From contig CAZUGA010000051.1 in assembly GCA_964619885.1 (NCBI GenBank), positions 1 through 27,963 of the forward strand: a stretch of 27,963 nt of DNA, read 5' to 3'. The notes below the pieces were generated by a model. That model was given only the letters and a program-made list of their open reading frames with translations. It searched no databases and was not told where the DNA came from. The position numbers and the translations under genes are program-made. Source of the DNA: CAZUGA01 sp964619885 (GTDB lineage Bacteria; Pseudomonadota; Gammaproteobacteria; Methylococcales; UBA1147). Shown here one piece after another: positions 1-7,515 of the stretch (position 1 is the first letter of the stretch; every line of letters begins with the position of its first letter).

Positions 1-48
1 CGGAGCTTCAGCACTTGCAGATGTTACATTTGCAGATGTTGCAGCCAT
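1..48 (-). CDS. Partial CDS at left edge, N-terminus only; possible PmoC/AmoC (copper membrane monooxygenase subunit C)
   Basis: An ATG at 48-46 is preceded by a perfect GGAGG seven bases upstream. The 16 codons visible before the window ends read MAATSANVTSASAEAP. From memory, gammaproteobacterial PmoC proteins begin MAATT followed by an Ala-rich stretch and AEAP, then LLDKKWL, so the start fits that family. The copper oxidase cluster at 4.6-8.1 kb is compatible. The codons contain an internal 15-nt repeat: an 11-bp direct copy at 15-25 and 30-40, giving a five-residue period of the type xTSAx. The gene would run out of the window to the left, with A and B subunits expected next. Sixteen low-complexity residues cannot prove the identity. 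Other Ala/Ser/Thr-rich starts are possible. Confidence 0.45.
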   Translation of the reverse strand, partial: MAATSANVTSASAEAP

Positions 49-198
49 ATTAATACCTCCAATAATTATTGACTTTTGCTTTGCCCAAGACCAACCCCTG
101 GGCCAAGTCCCTAACGCTGTTTCACGCCATAAAACCACGCGAAACACCTATGATCCCTTAGGGTCTTTGAAGTTTATCACCTCCCCTAGTAGTGTCAA
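49..198 (-). promoter_or_regulatory. Sigma70-type promoter and hairpin-rich 5' leader of the edge gene
   Basis: Reading the minus strand, TTGACA (198-193) and TAAACT (176-171) are separated by 16 bp, so transcription should start near 164 and leave a leader of about 115 nt. The leader can fold into three hairpins: a short CCC/GGG hairpin near the start (about 152-165); an 8-bp stem with one G-U pair (119-126 with 138-145, 11-nt loop); and a stem of 8 pairs with one mismatch (79-87 with 99-107, 11-nt loop). The GGAGG Shine-Dalgarno sequence follows at 56-60. A long folded leader with a strong SD suits a highly expressed, possibly post-transcriptionally controlled gene. The regulatory role is inferred. 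Confidence 0.5.
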
Positions 199-227
199 GA
201 TTTTTTAATGTTAAAGACTTCTATTTA

Positions 228-578
228 TTATTTTCTTTCGACTAGAACTTTATCATCGATCTTTAAAGACACTATCCCTTTATCTCGTAAGTACGTACAG
301 GTTGCGCTTTTAAAATCGTCCTTATCGCCTTCCCAGGTTAAAGTGACAATAGTCGCATGATCACCTTCTGTGTTTTTAGGAGAATAGACAGATCTTCCTA
401 ATTCTTTTTGGATCTTAGATTGACACCTGCCTATCGCGTGCCTGGTAAGCTGTGTTCCAGCACGCAACATTACATCAGCCGCAATTTCTTCATCGCTTTT
501 ATCGGAGGACGCCACTATAATCGCGCCAACCCCCATCACTGTTACAAAGCCACCTAGCCCTATCACAAATTTATTCAT
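228..578 (-). CDS. Small membrane-anchored protein of unknown function (116 aa)
   Basis: I do not recognise the family. Residues about 4-24 form one hydrophobic segment rich in Gly and Val, which is an uncleaved signal anchor or a signal peptide. The rest is a roughly 90-residue soluble domain with two cysteines, one in a helix-like segment (RHAIGRCQSKIQKELG) and one in a strand-like segment (SATCTYLRDKGIVSL). The domain is likely periplasmic and the cysteines could form a disulfide. The gene lies just upstream of the leader of the edge gene on the same strand, but that gene has its own promoter. The cysteine spacing and topology resemble the divergently transcribed 807-1238 gene. SD is weak (GGGA about 11 bases upstream). 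Confidence 0.6.
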   Translation of the reverse strand: MNKFVIGLGGFVTVMGVGAIIVASSDKSDEEIAADVMLRAGTQLTRHAIGRCQSKIQKELGRSVYSPKNTEGDHATIVTLTWEGDKDDFKSATCTYLRDKGIVSLKIDDKVLVERK

Positions 579-756
579 GGTATAATTTCCCGTTAAATGA
601 TATTTTTATTTGGACGCAGTGTTATTCTAATAGATTAAACGCGTGGTAACCACAAACAACGTACGCACCTTTCATTATCTCTAAAAATCGCATAAACAAT
701 TGTAGCGTTTCCCGCGAATCATCAAGTTGGCGGCCGTAGTACAATGACCATCATAA

Positions 757-786
757 GATTGCGAACCTAAAATAAAAGATGCGAAC
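757..786. repeat. Two direct TGCGAAC repeats in the divergent intergenic region
   Basis: GATTGCGAAC (757-766) and GATGCGAAC (778-786) repeat the 7-mer TGCGAAC with a 20-bp period, about two helical turns. They sit immediately before the SD of the 807 gene, in the 228-bp gap between the divergent small genes. The arrangement is compatible with a regulator binding as a dimer on one face of the DNA, but two copies of a 7-mer could arise by chance. Confidence 0.25.
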
Positions 787-806
787 GCACTGCCCAGGAG
801 GCAAAT

Positions 807-1238
807 ATGAGGCACAAAATAATTTCAATCGGACTATTAATATTGTTTATAGTCGCGTTATATGTTCTTTTAATTAAAGGCGTTACCCCATTCGTCCAAG
901 AAGTCGCCACGTCAGATTTATTCCTTGAAGAAACAGACGATACAACTGAAAAATTCACCTCTATAAAAAATCAAAAGACCCAAGTAGCGTTAGCCCATTG
1001 CGCACAATACCTGCAAGATAATTTTGATCTTGCCCCATCTGACCGCGTCGATGACAAAGAATACACTGCGTGGGCACTAGGTAGCTACATGTATGTTATT
1101 AAATCTTACGTGCATATAGAAGCCGCGGCCGAAGGGCCGTCATCGAAATTATTTGCGTGCAGAATTCAGTATAAAAGCGGCGATGAATTTAAGGCAGAAA
1201 ACTGGGACATTAGCCAATTCAGTTACGATGATGCCTAG
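807..1238 (+). CDS. Small membrane-anchored protein of unknown function (143 aa)
   Basis: The ATG at 807 has an excellent SD (AGGAGG, six bases upstream), which settles the start. Residues about 5-24 (ISIGLLILFIVALYVLLI) form a single membrane segment. The remaining roughly 115 residues are acidic and probably periplasmic. Two cysteines occur, in VALAHCAQYLQDNF and KLFACRIQYKSG, with the same order and similar local context as in the 116-aa protein on the other side of the divergent promoter. The two may be distant relatives. No known domain recognised. Confidence 0.65.
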   Translation: MRHKIISIGLLILFIVALYVLLIKGVTPFVQEVATSDLFLEETDDTTEKFTSIKNQKTQVALAHCAQYLQDNFDLAPSDRVDDKEYTAWALGSYMYVIKSYVHIEAAAEGPSSKLFACRIQYKSGDEFKAENWDISQFSYDDA

Positions 1239-1642
1239 ATATACTCGCCTCTCTACTGACGGACGGCATAGCGCAAGCGTCAACTTTCGCCCAGAGAGAT
1301 CGATAAGGTCGGCGTTTCCGGCACCCATCAATCATAGCGAAGTTATAATTTTCTGATATTCGCCGATCCGCATCGAACGGCGTCTAATCGGTAGCCTAAA
1401 GATTAATTAGTGATTCGAACACACCGCGCGCGGCACAGCGAGAACTAAGTACAATGCCCCGTTACTCCGCGCCGTATTCGTAGTATGCTCCTTCAGATTC
1501 CAACACCCATATATATAAGGAATAAAAAGGAATAAACTCGCAGCCTGTCCAAGAAATTTTTGAGCGATTGATTACCTTTCTATTCTCGATTTTGTCTAAA
1601 CCCTACATACCCAAAAACACTAAACCGATCAAAAGTCTATCT
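1239..1642. other. 404-bp intergenic stretch without a supported gene
   Basis: It separates convergent genes (807-1238 plus, 1643-2371 minus). I see one small inverted repeat, CGCCG/CGGCG with a 12-nt loop near 1359-1382, and a tandem AAGGAATAAA pair near 1517-1537. There is no convincing terminator with a T-run and no open frame that looks coding. The 60-67 aa frames that enter this stretch are overlaps of the 143-aa gene. Confidence 0.5.
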
Positions 1643-2371
1643 CTATGCTTGTTGCTTGGCTTCGAATCGGTCAAACCAATTCAGAATTACTGGTGTTCCA
1701 GCCAACGCCACAGCATCAACTAGACAATACCACGCAGCCACCCCACTTGGCGGGTTGCCCTGCGTTAACCCAGAAACTGGATCAATGATCGCCCACTCCC
1801 AGGTACCCAGGAAGGTACCAACCAACTCCAACCAGGACGTGATAAAGAACGCACCCAAATATACCCGGGGGGAACGACCATAAAACACGCAGATCACAAA
1901 TATCACAAACAAAAAACCGCCCAAAACATCACTATGTCCTGCATAAAAAATACCCCACATTGCCCATGCACTCCCCACCCCCAACACTACCCCTATAACT
2001 GCATTTGTATATCGAACAAACAGGTATGAACGCGCCAAAACTACTGCGGTTAAATACACCATGCCATGACCAGGCGGAACATAGGCGGGTACATTTTCAA
2101 AACGATATACATAGCCCCGCATAATAACAGACGCAAAATTTTCCCCAACTGTGGCAAACGCAATAGCTACCGCCACTTGAATCTTGACACTCCTATCCTC
2201 CCCCCACAACAAACATAACAAAGTAATCCAACCATATATTCCCAATTTATTTTGCAACTCCAAATCGGAGTTCGAATCAAAATAAAAACAAATAACGACC
2301 CCAATAAACGTTACAACTGCGACAGTATATTCGCGCAACGAATCGCGATGTGAACTTGGCATTACGAACAA
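1643..2371 (-). CDS. Polytopic inner-membrane protein of unknown function (242 aa)
   Basis: The protein is hydrophobic along almost its whole length, with roughly seven or eight membrane segments (for example about 15-33, 45-60, 105-125, 127-146, 150-165). Loop residues PAYVPPGHGMVYL near 95-107 and the WEWAIIDPVSGLTQGNPPSG stretch near 190-210 are the most distinctive and could serve as family signatures. I cannot name the family. Start: a TTG at 2371 has AGAGG eight bases upstream. An in-frame ATG three codons later (2362) is less well placed. The gene stands alone on its strand. Confidence 0.6.
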   Translation of the reverse strand: MFVMPSSHRDSLREYTVAVVTFIGVVICFYFDSNSDLELQNKLGIYGWITLLCLLWGEDRSVKIQVAVAIAFATVGENFASVIMRGYVYRFENVPAYVPPGHGMVYLTAVVLARSYLFVRYTNAVIGVVLGVGSAWAMWGIFYAGHSDVLGGFLFVIFVICVFYGRSPRVYLGAFFITSWLELVGTFLGTWEWAIIDPVSGLTQGNPPSGVAAWYCLVDAVALAGTPVILNWFDRFEAKQQA

Positions 2372-2633
2372 AACCCAACCTCTATTACAAAAGTACTATG
2401 TCAAAAATAAATTGTGTAAAAAGACTACAGTTTATAGGAATTTCCGCGTAGTTCAATTTGCTTCATTTAAGCACCCAACATCCCCAGAACAACCTAATAT
2501 TCCAATTCCGGTCGCCTCTGGAATCTTGGAAGCACGACCTGTATTTGCAATTTTTCTGGTATGATCTCGAGTCGGTTCGATCGTTCGAGCCAAAAAGACT
2601 TTGCGTAATTTTATGGCACGACTGTACGAATAA

Positions 2634-3341
2634 ATGAATTTAAACACTACCTTCAACAAAATCTATACCTCAAATCGGTGGGTATTTGGTTCAGGGACAG
2701 GCTCTGTCGCAATTAACAATTTAAAATACATCCAGTTCCTACAAAATTTTCTTGACTCTCATGCTGACATTAAACGCATTCTAGATGTTGGCTGCGGTGA
2801 TTGGCAGATCGGCAGTAAAATCGATTGGAATAACCGCAAATACATCGGAATAGATGTATCCGACTACGTATTAACTGAAAATATACAAAAATACGAAACG
2901 GATTCTGTCAAATTCCAAGTAATGGATGCCACTAACGATGAACTGCCCCATGCCGATTTAATTATCCTAAAAGATGTACTGGAGCATCTAAGCTTTGATC
3001 ACATCCAACTGATTTTGAATAAGACGACAAAATTTAAATACGTATTGATTCAAAATGACATCAATATCCTGGAAACAACGAATTACGATATCGAAAATGG
3101 TAAATACAGAAAACTTGACATTACTAATGCACCCTTCTTCTTCGAAGCCAATTTAATATCAAGCTATACAGAGTCCCACCTAATATTGCTAATGGGCTTT
3201 GAAGTCATAGTTGCGATTGGTTGTGGCATATTAACTAAATCGGTTCTCCTCTCGGTTTTAATGTTCACTATCGGGACGGTTTTAACCCTCAAAATCCAAC
3301 CCCTCAAAGGTATATTTCTGAAGCAGAACGATATCGCATAA
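2634..3341 (+). CDS. Class I SAM-dependent methyltransferase with a hydrophobic C-terminal tail (235 aa)
   Basis: Motif I is clear (RILDVGCGDWQIGSKIDW, about residues 45-62), followed by the acidic residue after strand 2 in YIGIDVSD (about 72-79), QVMDATNDELPHADLII (motif II/III region) and LKDVLEHLSFDHI (motif IV-like). The fold should transfer a methyl group from SAM, but the substrate cannot be read from sequence. Unusually, residues about 178-225 form two strongly hydrophobic segments, suggesting membrane attachment at the C-terminus. Either the protein is naturally anchored or its 3' end was replaced or frameshifted. No SD is visible at ATG 2634. Confidence 0.75.
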   Translation: MNLNTTFNKIYTSNRWVFGSGTGSVAINNLKYIQFLQNFLDSHADIKRILDVGCGDWQIGSKIDWNNRKYIGIDVSDYVLTENIQKYETDSVKFQVMDATNDELPHADLIILKDVLEHLSFDHIQLILNKTTKFKYVLIQNDINILETTNYDIENGKYRKLDITNAPFFFEANLISSYTESHLILLMGFEVIVAIGCGILTKSVLLSVLMFTIGTVLTLKIQPLKGIFLKQNDIA

Positions 3342-3343
3342 TA

Positions 3344-3395
3344 TGCGACACAACGTCTCATTAGGATGAAAACGAGATGACTATGAGAAGTCGCA
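3344..3395 (+). other. Imperfect hairpin downstream of the methyltransferase gene
   Basis: TGCGAC (3344-3349) pairs with GTCGCA (3390-3395), and TCTCAT (3356-3361) pairs with ATGAGA (3383-3388), with a 6-nt bulge on the left arm. No T-run follows, so this is not a canonical terminator. It could still protect the mRNA 3' end. The remaining gap to about 3573 shows nothing else. Confidence 0.3.
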
Positions 3396-3573
3396 ATCTA
3401 GAATACATTCGTACTCTTTATACCAACCCAAAAGGCTAATAACCCTAATCGATACAAAGCCCCCTAAGATATTCAAGATTTTTCAATAAACTAAGTCAAA
3501 TACATTCCCCCAACCTATGCGGATCTTAGAGCAGCCCGGAGACGGACACTAAGAATACCCAATAGATTTTTAG

Positions 3574-4029
3574 CTACCGGGTGTTGGATACAGAGATTCT
3601 ATGCTCCAACAACCAGAATCCCAGACAGTTCAAGTCTCTCCCGGTGTATTTATTGAAATCGACAAAAAAACTATTGAGTCCGTATCTGCAACCAAGGCCA
3701 ATGATCTGGGCCTGTACGAAGTTACCCAAAACCCAAAGGATAGATGGAAATTCTAAACACCATCCCTAAGAAACGTTGCGTTAACGGCCCCGTATATGCA
3801 CAACGGAGCATTTGGGACACTGGATGATGTGGTAGACTTTTACAACGTTGGTGGCGTTTCCAATCAAAACCTTGACCCATTGATTAAGCCACTCAATCTG
3901 AACCATAACGAGCTCAGCGCGCTAGTCGAATTTTTGAATTCAATAACCGGTGATAATATCGATGCATTAGTCTCAGATGGATTGGCGACACCCATCGGTG
4001 ATGTAAATTTGTCTGGTTTCTCCGAATAG
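3574..4029 (+). pseudogene. Remnant of a di-haem cytochrome c peroxidase / MauG-type gene, interrupted by a stop codon
   Basis: Frame +1 from about 3700 reads NDLGLYEVTQNPKDRWKF, then TAA at 3754-3756, then TPSLRNVALTAPYMHNGAFG and onward to TAG at 4027. This is the conserved C-terminal signature of the bacterial di-haem peroxidase/MauG family (usually DxGRxxVTxxxxDxxKFRTPSLRNVxxTAPYMHxGxFxTLxEVVxFYNxGG, then a PLxLxxxExxxLxxFLxxLTG tail). The codon for the usual Arg or Lys before TPSLRN is the stop. Upstream of about 3690 I find no CxxCH haem motifs and no family similarity, so the N-terminal two thirds are gone. The frame is open back to 3574. The ATG at 3796 lies inside the conserved motif and is not a real start. 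Confidence 0.8.
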
Positions 4030-4079
4030 TTCAGCGTTGATTTAGTCAATATTCTCAACAATTAGTCATCGCCACTTTT

Positions 4080-4514
4080 CTAGACCACTGCAATAGCAAT
4101 AATTGCATAACGGAACGCTTTTCCAATCGTAATTGCAACGAGTGAACGAATAAACGGCAACCCCAACCATCCAGCAGCAAAACAAAGCGCGTCGCCTATG
4201 ATAGGTAACCACGCGAAAAACAGCGCAGCAACACCCCATCGCTTCACTCGATTAATTGCATCTTCAGTAGCACCAGGAGACAGCTTCTTTATCGAATAAC
4301 CTTTTTCCGCAATTGCACCAAGCAACCACGTTGTCAATGCACCGAGCACATTACCTAGTGTTGCAATTGATACTAATATCCATCTAGATTCGTTTGATTG
4401 GGTTACCATTAAGGCTAACAGCGCCTCAGACCCCCCCGGCGCAATTGTCGCTGATACAAATGCACTAATGAAAAGCGCCCAGAATCCAGCGGAAGAGTTC
4501 AATAGCTCAGGCAT
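4080..4514 (-). CDS. YqaA/DedA-like small membrane protein (144 aa)
   Basis: A short SNARE-associated/VTT-type membrane protein. Features are ISAFVSATIAPGGSEALL at the N-terminus, a GNVLGALTTWLLG segment, a basic stretch and FFAWLPIIGDALCFAAGWLG, with the G-D-x-x-x-x-x-x-G pattern typical of this group. Length matches YqaA (about 140 aa) rather than full DedA (about 200). Family members are implicated in membrane homeostasis and lipid scrambling. It follows the cupredoxin gene on the same strand after a 136-bp gap with small hairpins, so it may or may not share its transcript. Confidence 0.75.
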   Translation of the reverse strand: MPELLNSSAGFWALFISAFVSATIAPGGSEALLALMVTQSNESRWILVSIATLGNVLGALTTWLLGAIAEKGYSIKKLSPGATEDAINRVKRWGVAALFFAWLPIIGDALCFAAGWLGLPFIRSLVAITIGKAFRYAIIAIAVV

Positions 4515-4630
4515 GAAATCCGCGACTACTACACGAACATGTATTGGAAAATATTAGCGGAAAACTATCCGCCTTGGTTCGGATGCTAGACAAACAAAAT
4601 CCAGCAAACCGAAGATAAGAAGACTTTCTG

Positions 4631-4649
4631 TGAGGGGCAATATACCTCA
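4631..4649 (-). other. Small hairpin just after the cupredoxin stop codon
   Basis: TGAGG (4631-4635) and CCTCA (4645-4649) form a 5-bp stem directly downstream of the TAA of the 4651-5586 gene. A second 5-bp stem lies at 4557-4561/4568-4572, followed on the minus strand by an AT-rich stretch. Neither has a clean U-tract, so termination here would be weak. Confidence 0.3.
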
Positions 4650-4650
4650 G

Positions 4651-5586
4651 TTATTTTGCAGTCAGATTTTTTAAATAAGATGAGACATTCTGAATTGTAG
4701 AATTCAATAACACCCGAATTTCACTGAATATTTTTTTCGATAGACTAACCAGGTCATCACTAATTTCAGACGAATTCATACCTTTGTATCGCTTGGCTGC
4801 CAAAGGTGCCGCCAATAAACCAAATGCCAAGCCAATGACCAACATTCCTGATAGTAAAGAGCTGGATGCAGAAGATTCGGCCTGCCGAACAATCGTCGAT
4901 GAAACCTTTTTATTAGCAACAGGTTTCAACTTTGCCGGTGGTGGTGACACTACTTTTGAAGTGGTGGCGCTCGCATTGTTGTCGACACCATAACTATCGG
5001 GAAACGCGTATGGCGTCAAACCGGGAATACTCGGCAAATCTGTCCCACCTTTGCCGACAACCAGCTGTCCCTTCATACCTTTTTCCATATGTTGGGCGAT
5101 ATCACAATGAACCAAATAAGTTTGATCATTGGCCGGCACGATAATCGTACCCGATATTTTACCGGGACCGGTAACCTCAAGATGAAACATCCCGCTTTTA
5201 TAAACGTATTTTGGTAACCCATGCATCATAAACTGATGCCGAATATTATCCTCATTGATGAAATGCCAAGTAATTTTTGCACATGGTTTAACTCGCCAAA
5301 TCTGGTTATCAAATGAGAACATCGTGCCAGGAAATTTTTCGGCATATTTATGCCCAGCGTGGACCGTAATCTCGACTTCTTCGGAGATGCTCGAGCAGCT
5401 ATCAGGCAAACGATCTAGATTCTGTCCCATCACCATTCCGCCGCCATAATCCATCATATGACCGCCGCCATGATCCATAAGCATCTCGTCATGATCAACA
5501 AACTCGGGGTCCGTAATCGCTGCTGTAACAGGGCCAGCAAAAAATAGGCTCCAGAGAAGCAATATCCCAACCCGTTCAACAATCAT
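4651..5586 (-). CDS. Tail-anchored periplasmic cupredoxin-domain protein (311 aa)
   Basis: Residues 1-23 are a signal peptide. A Met/His-rich arm follows (about 32-54, with HDEMLMDHGGGHMM), as in copper-loading segments. A cupredoxin fold spans about 70-178, and all four type 1 copper ligands are visible: His117 in NIRHQFMMHG, then Cys161, His166 and Met171 in HCDIAQHMEKGMKG. A Pro/Ser/Ala-rich linker (about 205-240) leads to a membrane helix (about 244-263) and a basic cytoplasmic tail. Its start codon overlaps the stop of the multicopper oxidase by four bases (ATGA), indicating translational coupling. It probably passes electrons or copper to or from that oxidase. Partnership is inferred from context. 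Confidence 0.85.
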   Translation of the reverse strand: MIVERVGILLLWSLFFAGPVTAAITDPEFVDHDEMLMDHGGGHMMDYGGGMVMGQNLDRLPDSCSSISEEVEITVHAGHKYAEKFPGTMFSFDNQIWRVKPCAKITWHFINEDNIRHQFMMHGLPKYVYKSGMFHLEVTGPGKISGTIIVPANDQTYLVHCDIAQHMEKGMKGQLVVGKGGTDLPSIPGLTPYAFPDSYGVDNNASATTSKVVSPPPAKLKPVANKKVSSTIVRQAESSASSSLLSGMLVIGLAFGLLAAPLAAKRYKGMNSSEISDDLVSLSKKIFSEIRVLLNSTIQNVSSYLKNLTAK

Positions 5587-7355
5587 TTTCCACTCCCACT
5601 TTTCGGCCCCTTCAAAACGGCGACCGCCTGCATTGCTATTTGTTCAACCTCACGTCGGTTTGCCAATAACAAGTAAATCATGATACCCAATAATAAACCT
5701 GCAATAAAATTGCCGAAACTGTTATTACTGTCCGTGTCTTTTGAATCCCCGGCTTGTGCTTGCAGGTCATTTTTTGCTTTTTCCGATGCAGGATCCACTC
5801 CCACACTAGTATCCGACTCCACAGCACCCAGACTGTTCCATGCATCAATATCTTGCCAAACCGGTACCCGCCGTTGAAAATATTCTTTAGTAAAATATGG
5901 CGTTAAATCTACGCCTTGAGCTTTAGGCATACCCATTTTGTTCAAATACGATTTGTACACTACCGCACTTACATTTCCTCCGGGATTCATACCATCGGTT
6001 GTAATGCCTCTTTCTCGATGATCATGATAAATCCAAATTCCCTTTCCATAGCTATGTAACCCATCATCCGTCGTATCCAAGGTAAGATCGATCCGTTGTG
6101 CTGGTGCAATATCATACACATCACGTGTAATCTGGGCCGAGGGATTGTGTTCTATACCATCGTAATGCGTAATGGTTGCTTTATGTCCGTGCGTATGAAC
6201 AGCCAGCATTTCACCCGAGCTATTAAATAAATGAAGTTTGATTTTCTCATTGGGCTCTGCCGTAATAATCGATTCCCGTAAGGTATAAGGAAATGATCGG
6301 CCATTCAGTACATGATAGTCTTCAGTCGAGTCGGTCAGATCATAGGTCCGGTTCATTTCCTTGGCTATCAACCGTGGATCATTATATTCCTGGATAGTAT
6401 TGTGTAACTGCTTATCCATCCCGTGATAATGTAAATCGTATTCCTGATCGAATTTCTCCTTACTTGCCACAGATTGGTGCCGTACCTGCCCCGCGCCAAC
6501 ATTCAGGGTTTGCAGCCAGTTGTTCGGCCGGTTTTCCTCTATAATAAACAGTCCAACTAACCCCATGGCTAAATGCAGGTGGGTTTGAACGTGACAGTGA
6601 TAAGCCATAGAACCGGTCTGTCGAGGACGAATTTCATAAACCCGCCGCTTACCCGGCATCAAAAGTTGCTCGCTTGTTTGCGGCACACCGTCGTTCCCGT
6701 TGCCTTCACGGTCCACAAAAGGATGATCAATGCCATGCAAATGTATTGTATGGGGAAAATAATGCGTATTTTCCAATACCACATAAACGATATCATCCTG
6801 CTCGACGCGTATCACCGGTGACGGTGCTCGCAACAACGGATTCGCCTCTATGCTTGCAAAACTCCGGGTTGACATGCCCCGGGTTTTGGGGGCGAACACC
6901 CACATTCCGGGTTGCACTCCTGGAGCAATATCGAATGTCGGTACAACCCCCTCAAAATCAGGTGAATGACCGTTCAATTCCATTACTTCCAACTTGATTG
7001 TTATTCGATCCGGATCCCCATCACCATCCAAGTCATCACTCTTAGTGACAGCATCCGCTGCCAGAAAGGTGTCCATCAACGTTGACATAGAAACATTATT
7101 AGTGCCTTTTACGACCGACGCTATCAACGCAGGATTATCAGGGTGACATCGCAGGGATTCCTGGATATCCACACCCTCGATCTTTTGCTTGGTACGCCAA
7201 GCAGCACCGATATTTACACAGACCGGTTCAGGCTTCAACGCGGACACATCAACCTTTGCAGACTTAGGCAAAGTCAAATCTGTTTGGCCCCCAGCAACCA
7301 TTGGCGCTGTCAACAACACCATATTTAAAAACAATTTTAAAGAACGCGTACGCAT
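5583..7355 (-). CDS. Two-domain-type multicopper oxidase with N-terminal T1 copper site, membrane-anchored (590 aa)
   Basis: Signal peptide about 1-23. First cupredoxin domain: HTIHLHG (His202, 205, 207) and HCHVQTHLHLAMG (His253, Cys254, His255, His259, Met264). Second: VHTHGHK (His387, 389) and IYHDHRERG (His444, 446). This supplies a full type 1 site (His202, Cys254, His259, Met264) and eight trinuclear-site histidines. The T1 site lies in the first domain, the reverse of CueO/laccase order, which matches the two-domain class with T1 in domain 1 (the class to which, as I recall, Nitrosomonas blue copper oxidase belongs). A DxDGDGDxD calcium-loop-like stretch lies at 108-116. A C-terminal helix (about 549-565) anchors it. 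It should reduce O2 to water while oxidising a substrate such as Cu(I). Start ATG has AAGG nine bases upstream. Confidence 0.9.
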   Translation of the reverse strand: MRTRSLKLFLNMVLLTAPMVAGGQTDLTLPKSAKVDVSALKPEPVCVNIGAAWRTKQKIEGVDIQESLRCHPDNPALIASVVKGTNNVSMSTLMDTFLAADAVTKSDDLDGDGDPDRITIKLEVMELNGHSPDFEGVVPTFDIAPGVQPGMWVFAPKTRGMSTRSFASIEANPLLRAPSPVIRVEQDDIVYVVLENTHYFPHTIHLHGIDHPFVDREGNGNDGVPQTSEQLLMPGKRRVYEIRPRQTGSMAYHCHVQTHLHLAMGLVGLFIIEENRPNNWLQTLNVGAGQVRHQSVASKEKFDQEYDLHYHGMDKQLHNTIQEYNDPRLIAKEMNRTYDLTDSTEDYHVLNGRSFPYTLRESIITAEPNEKIKLHLFNSSGEMLAVHTHGHKATITHYDGIEHNPSAQITRDVYDIAPAQRIDLTLDTTDDGLHSYGKGIWIYHDHRERGITTDGMNPGGNVSAVVYKSYLNKMGMPKAQGVDLTPYFTKEYFQRRVPVWQDIDAWNSLGAVESDTSVGVDPASEKAKNDLQAQAGDSKDTDSNNSFGNFIAGLLLGIMIYLLLANRREVEQIAMQAVAVLKGPKSGSGK

Positions 7356-7404
7356 CTTTATTTACCTTGGCACTCGTGATGTAACTATCGGGAAAGCGAA
7401 TTGT

Positions 7405-7462
7405 TTCAGCCCGCAGACTAGGGGACTGAATTGGCCCGGCTTCTCCCACGATAGGGAGAAGC
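7405..7462 (-). promoter_or_regulatory. Two adjacent hairpins in the copper-cluster intercistronic gap
   Basis: The 160-bp gap between the 190-aa gene and the oxidase contains a perfect 9-bp inverted repeat GCTTCTCCC/GGGAGAAGC with a 6-nt loop (7439-7462), then a second stem (7405-7412 with 7422-7430, TTCAGCCC/GGGxCTGAA, one bulge). Neither is followed by a U-run on the minus strand, so they are unlikely simple terminators. Likely roles are an mRNA processing/stability element setting different expression of the two genes, or an operator. The role is inferred. Confidence 0.55.
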
Positions 7463-7515
7463 GAACCTTTATATTAGAACCTAATGAATCAATGGCTAAA
7501 TTTAGAAGCAGTCTC

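Noticed and set aside
2453..2659. Minus-strand 68-aa frame with a protein-like middle part (EPTRDHTRKIANTGRASK)
   Set aside because: It overlaps the methyltransferase start, has no SD and no family I recognise. It could be a remnant but cannot be supported.
3581..3769. 62-aa plus-strand frame
   Set aside because: Out of frame with the MauG-type relic that covers the same bases. The family motif lies in the other frame.
7439..7462. 9-bp hairpin as a rho-independent terminator
   Set aside because: No T-run on either strand, and it sits inside a same-strand functional cluster.
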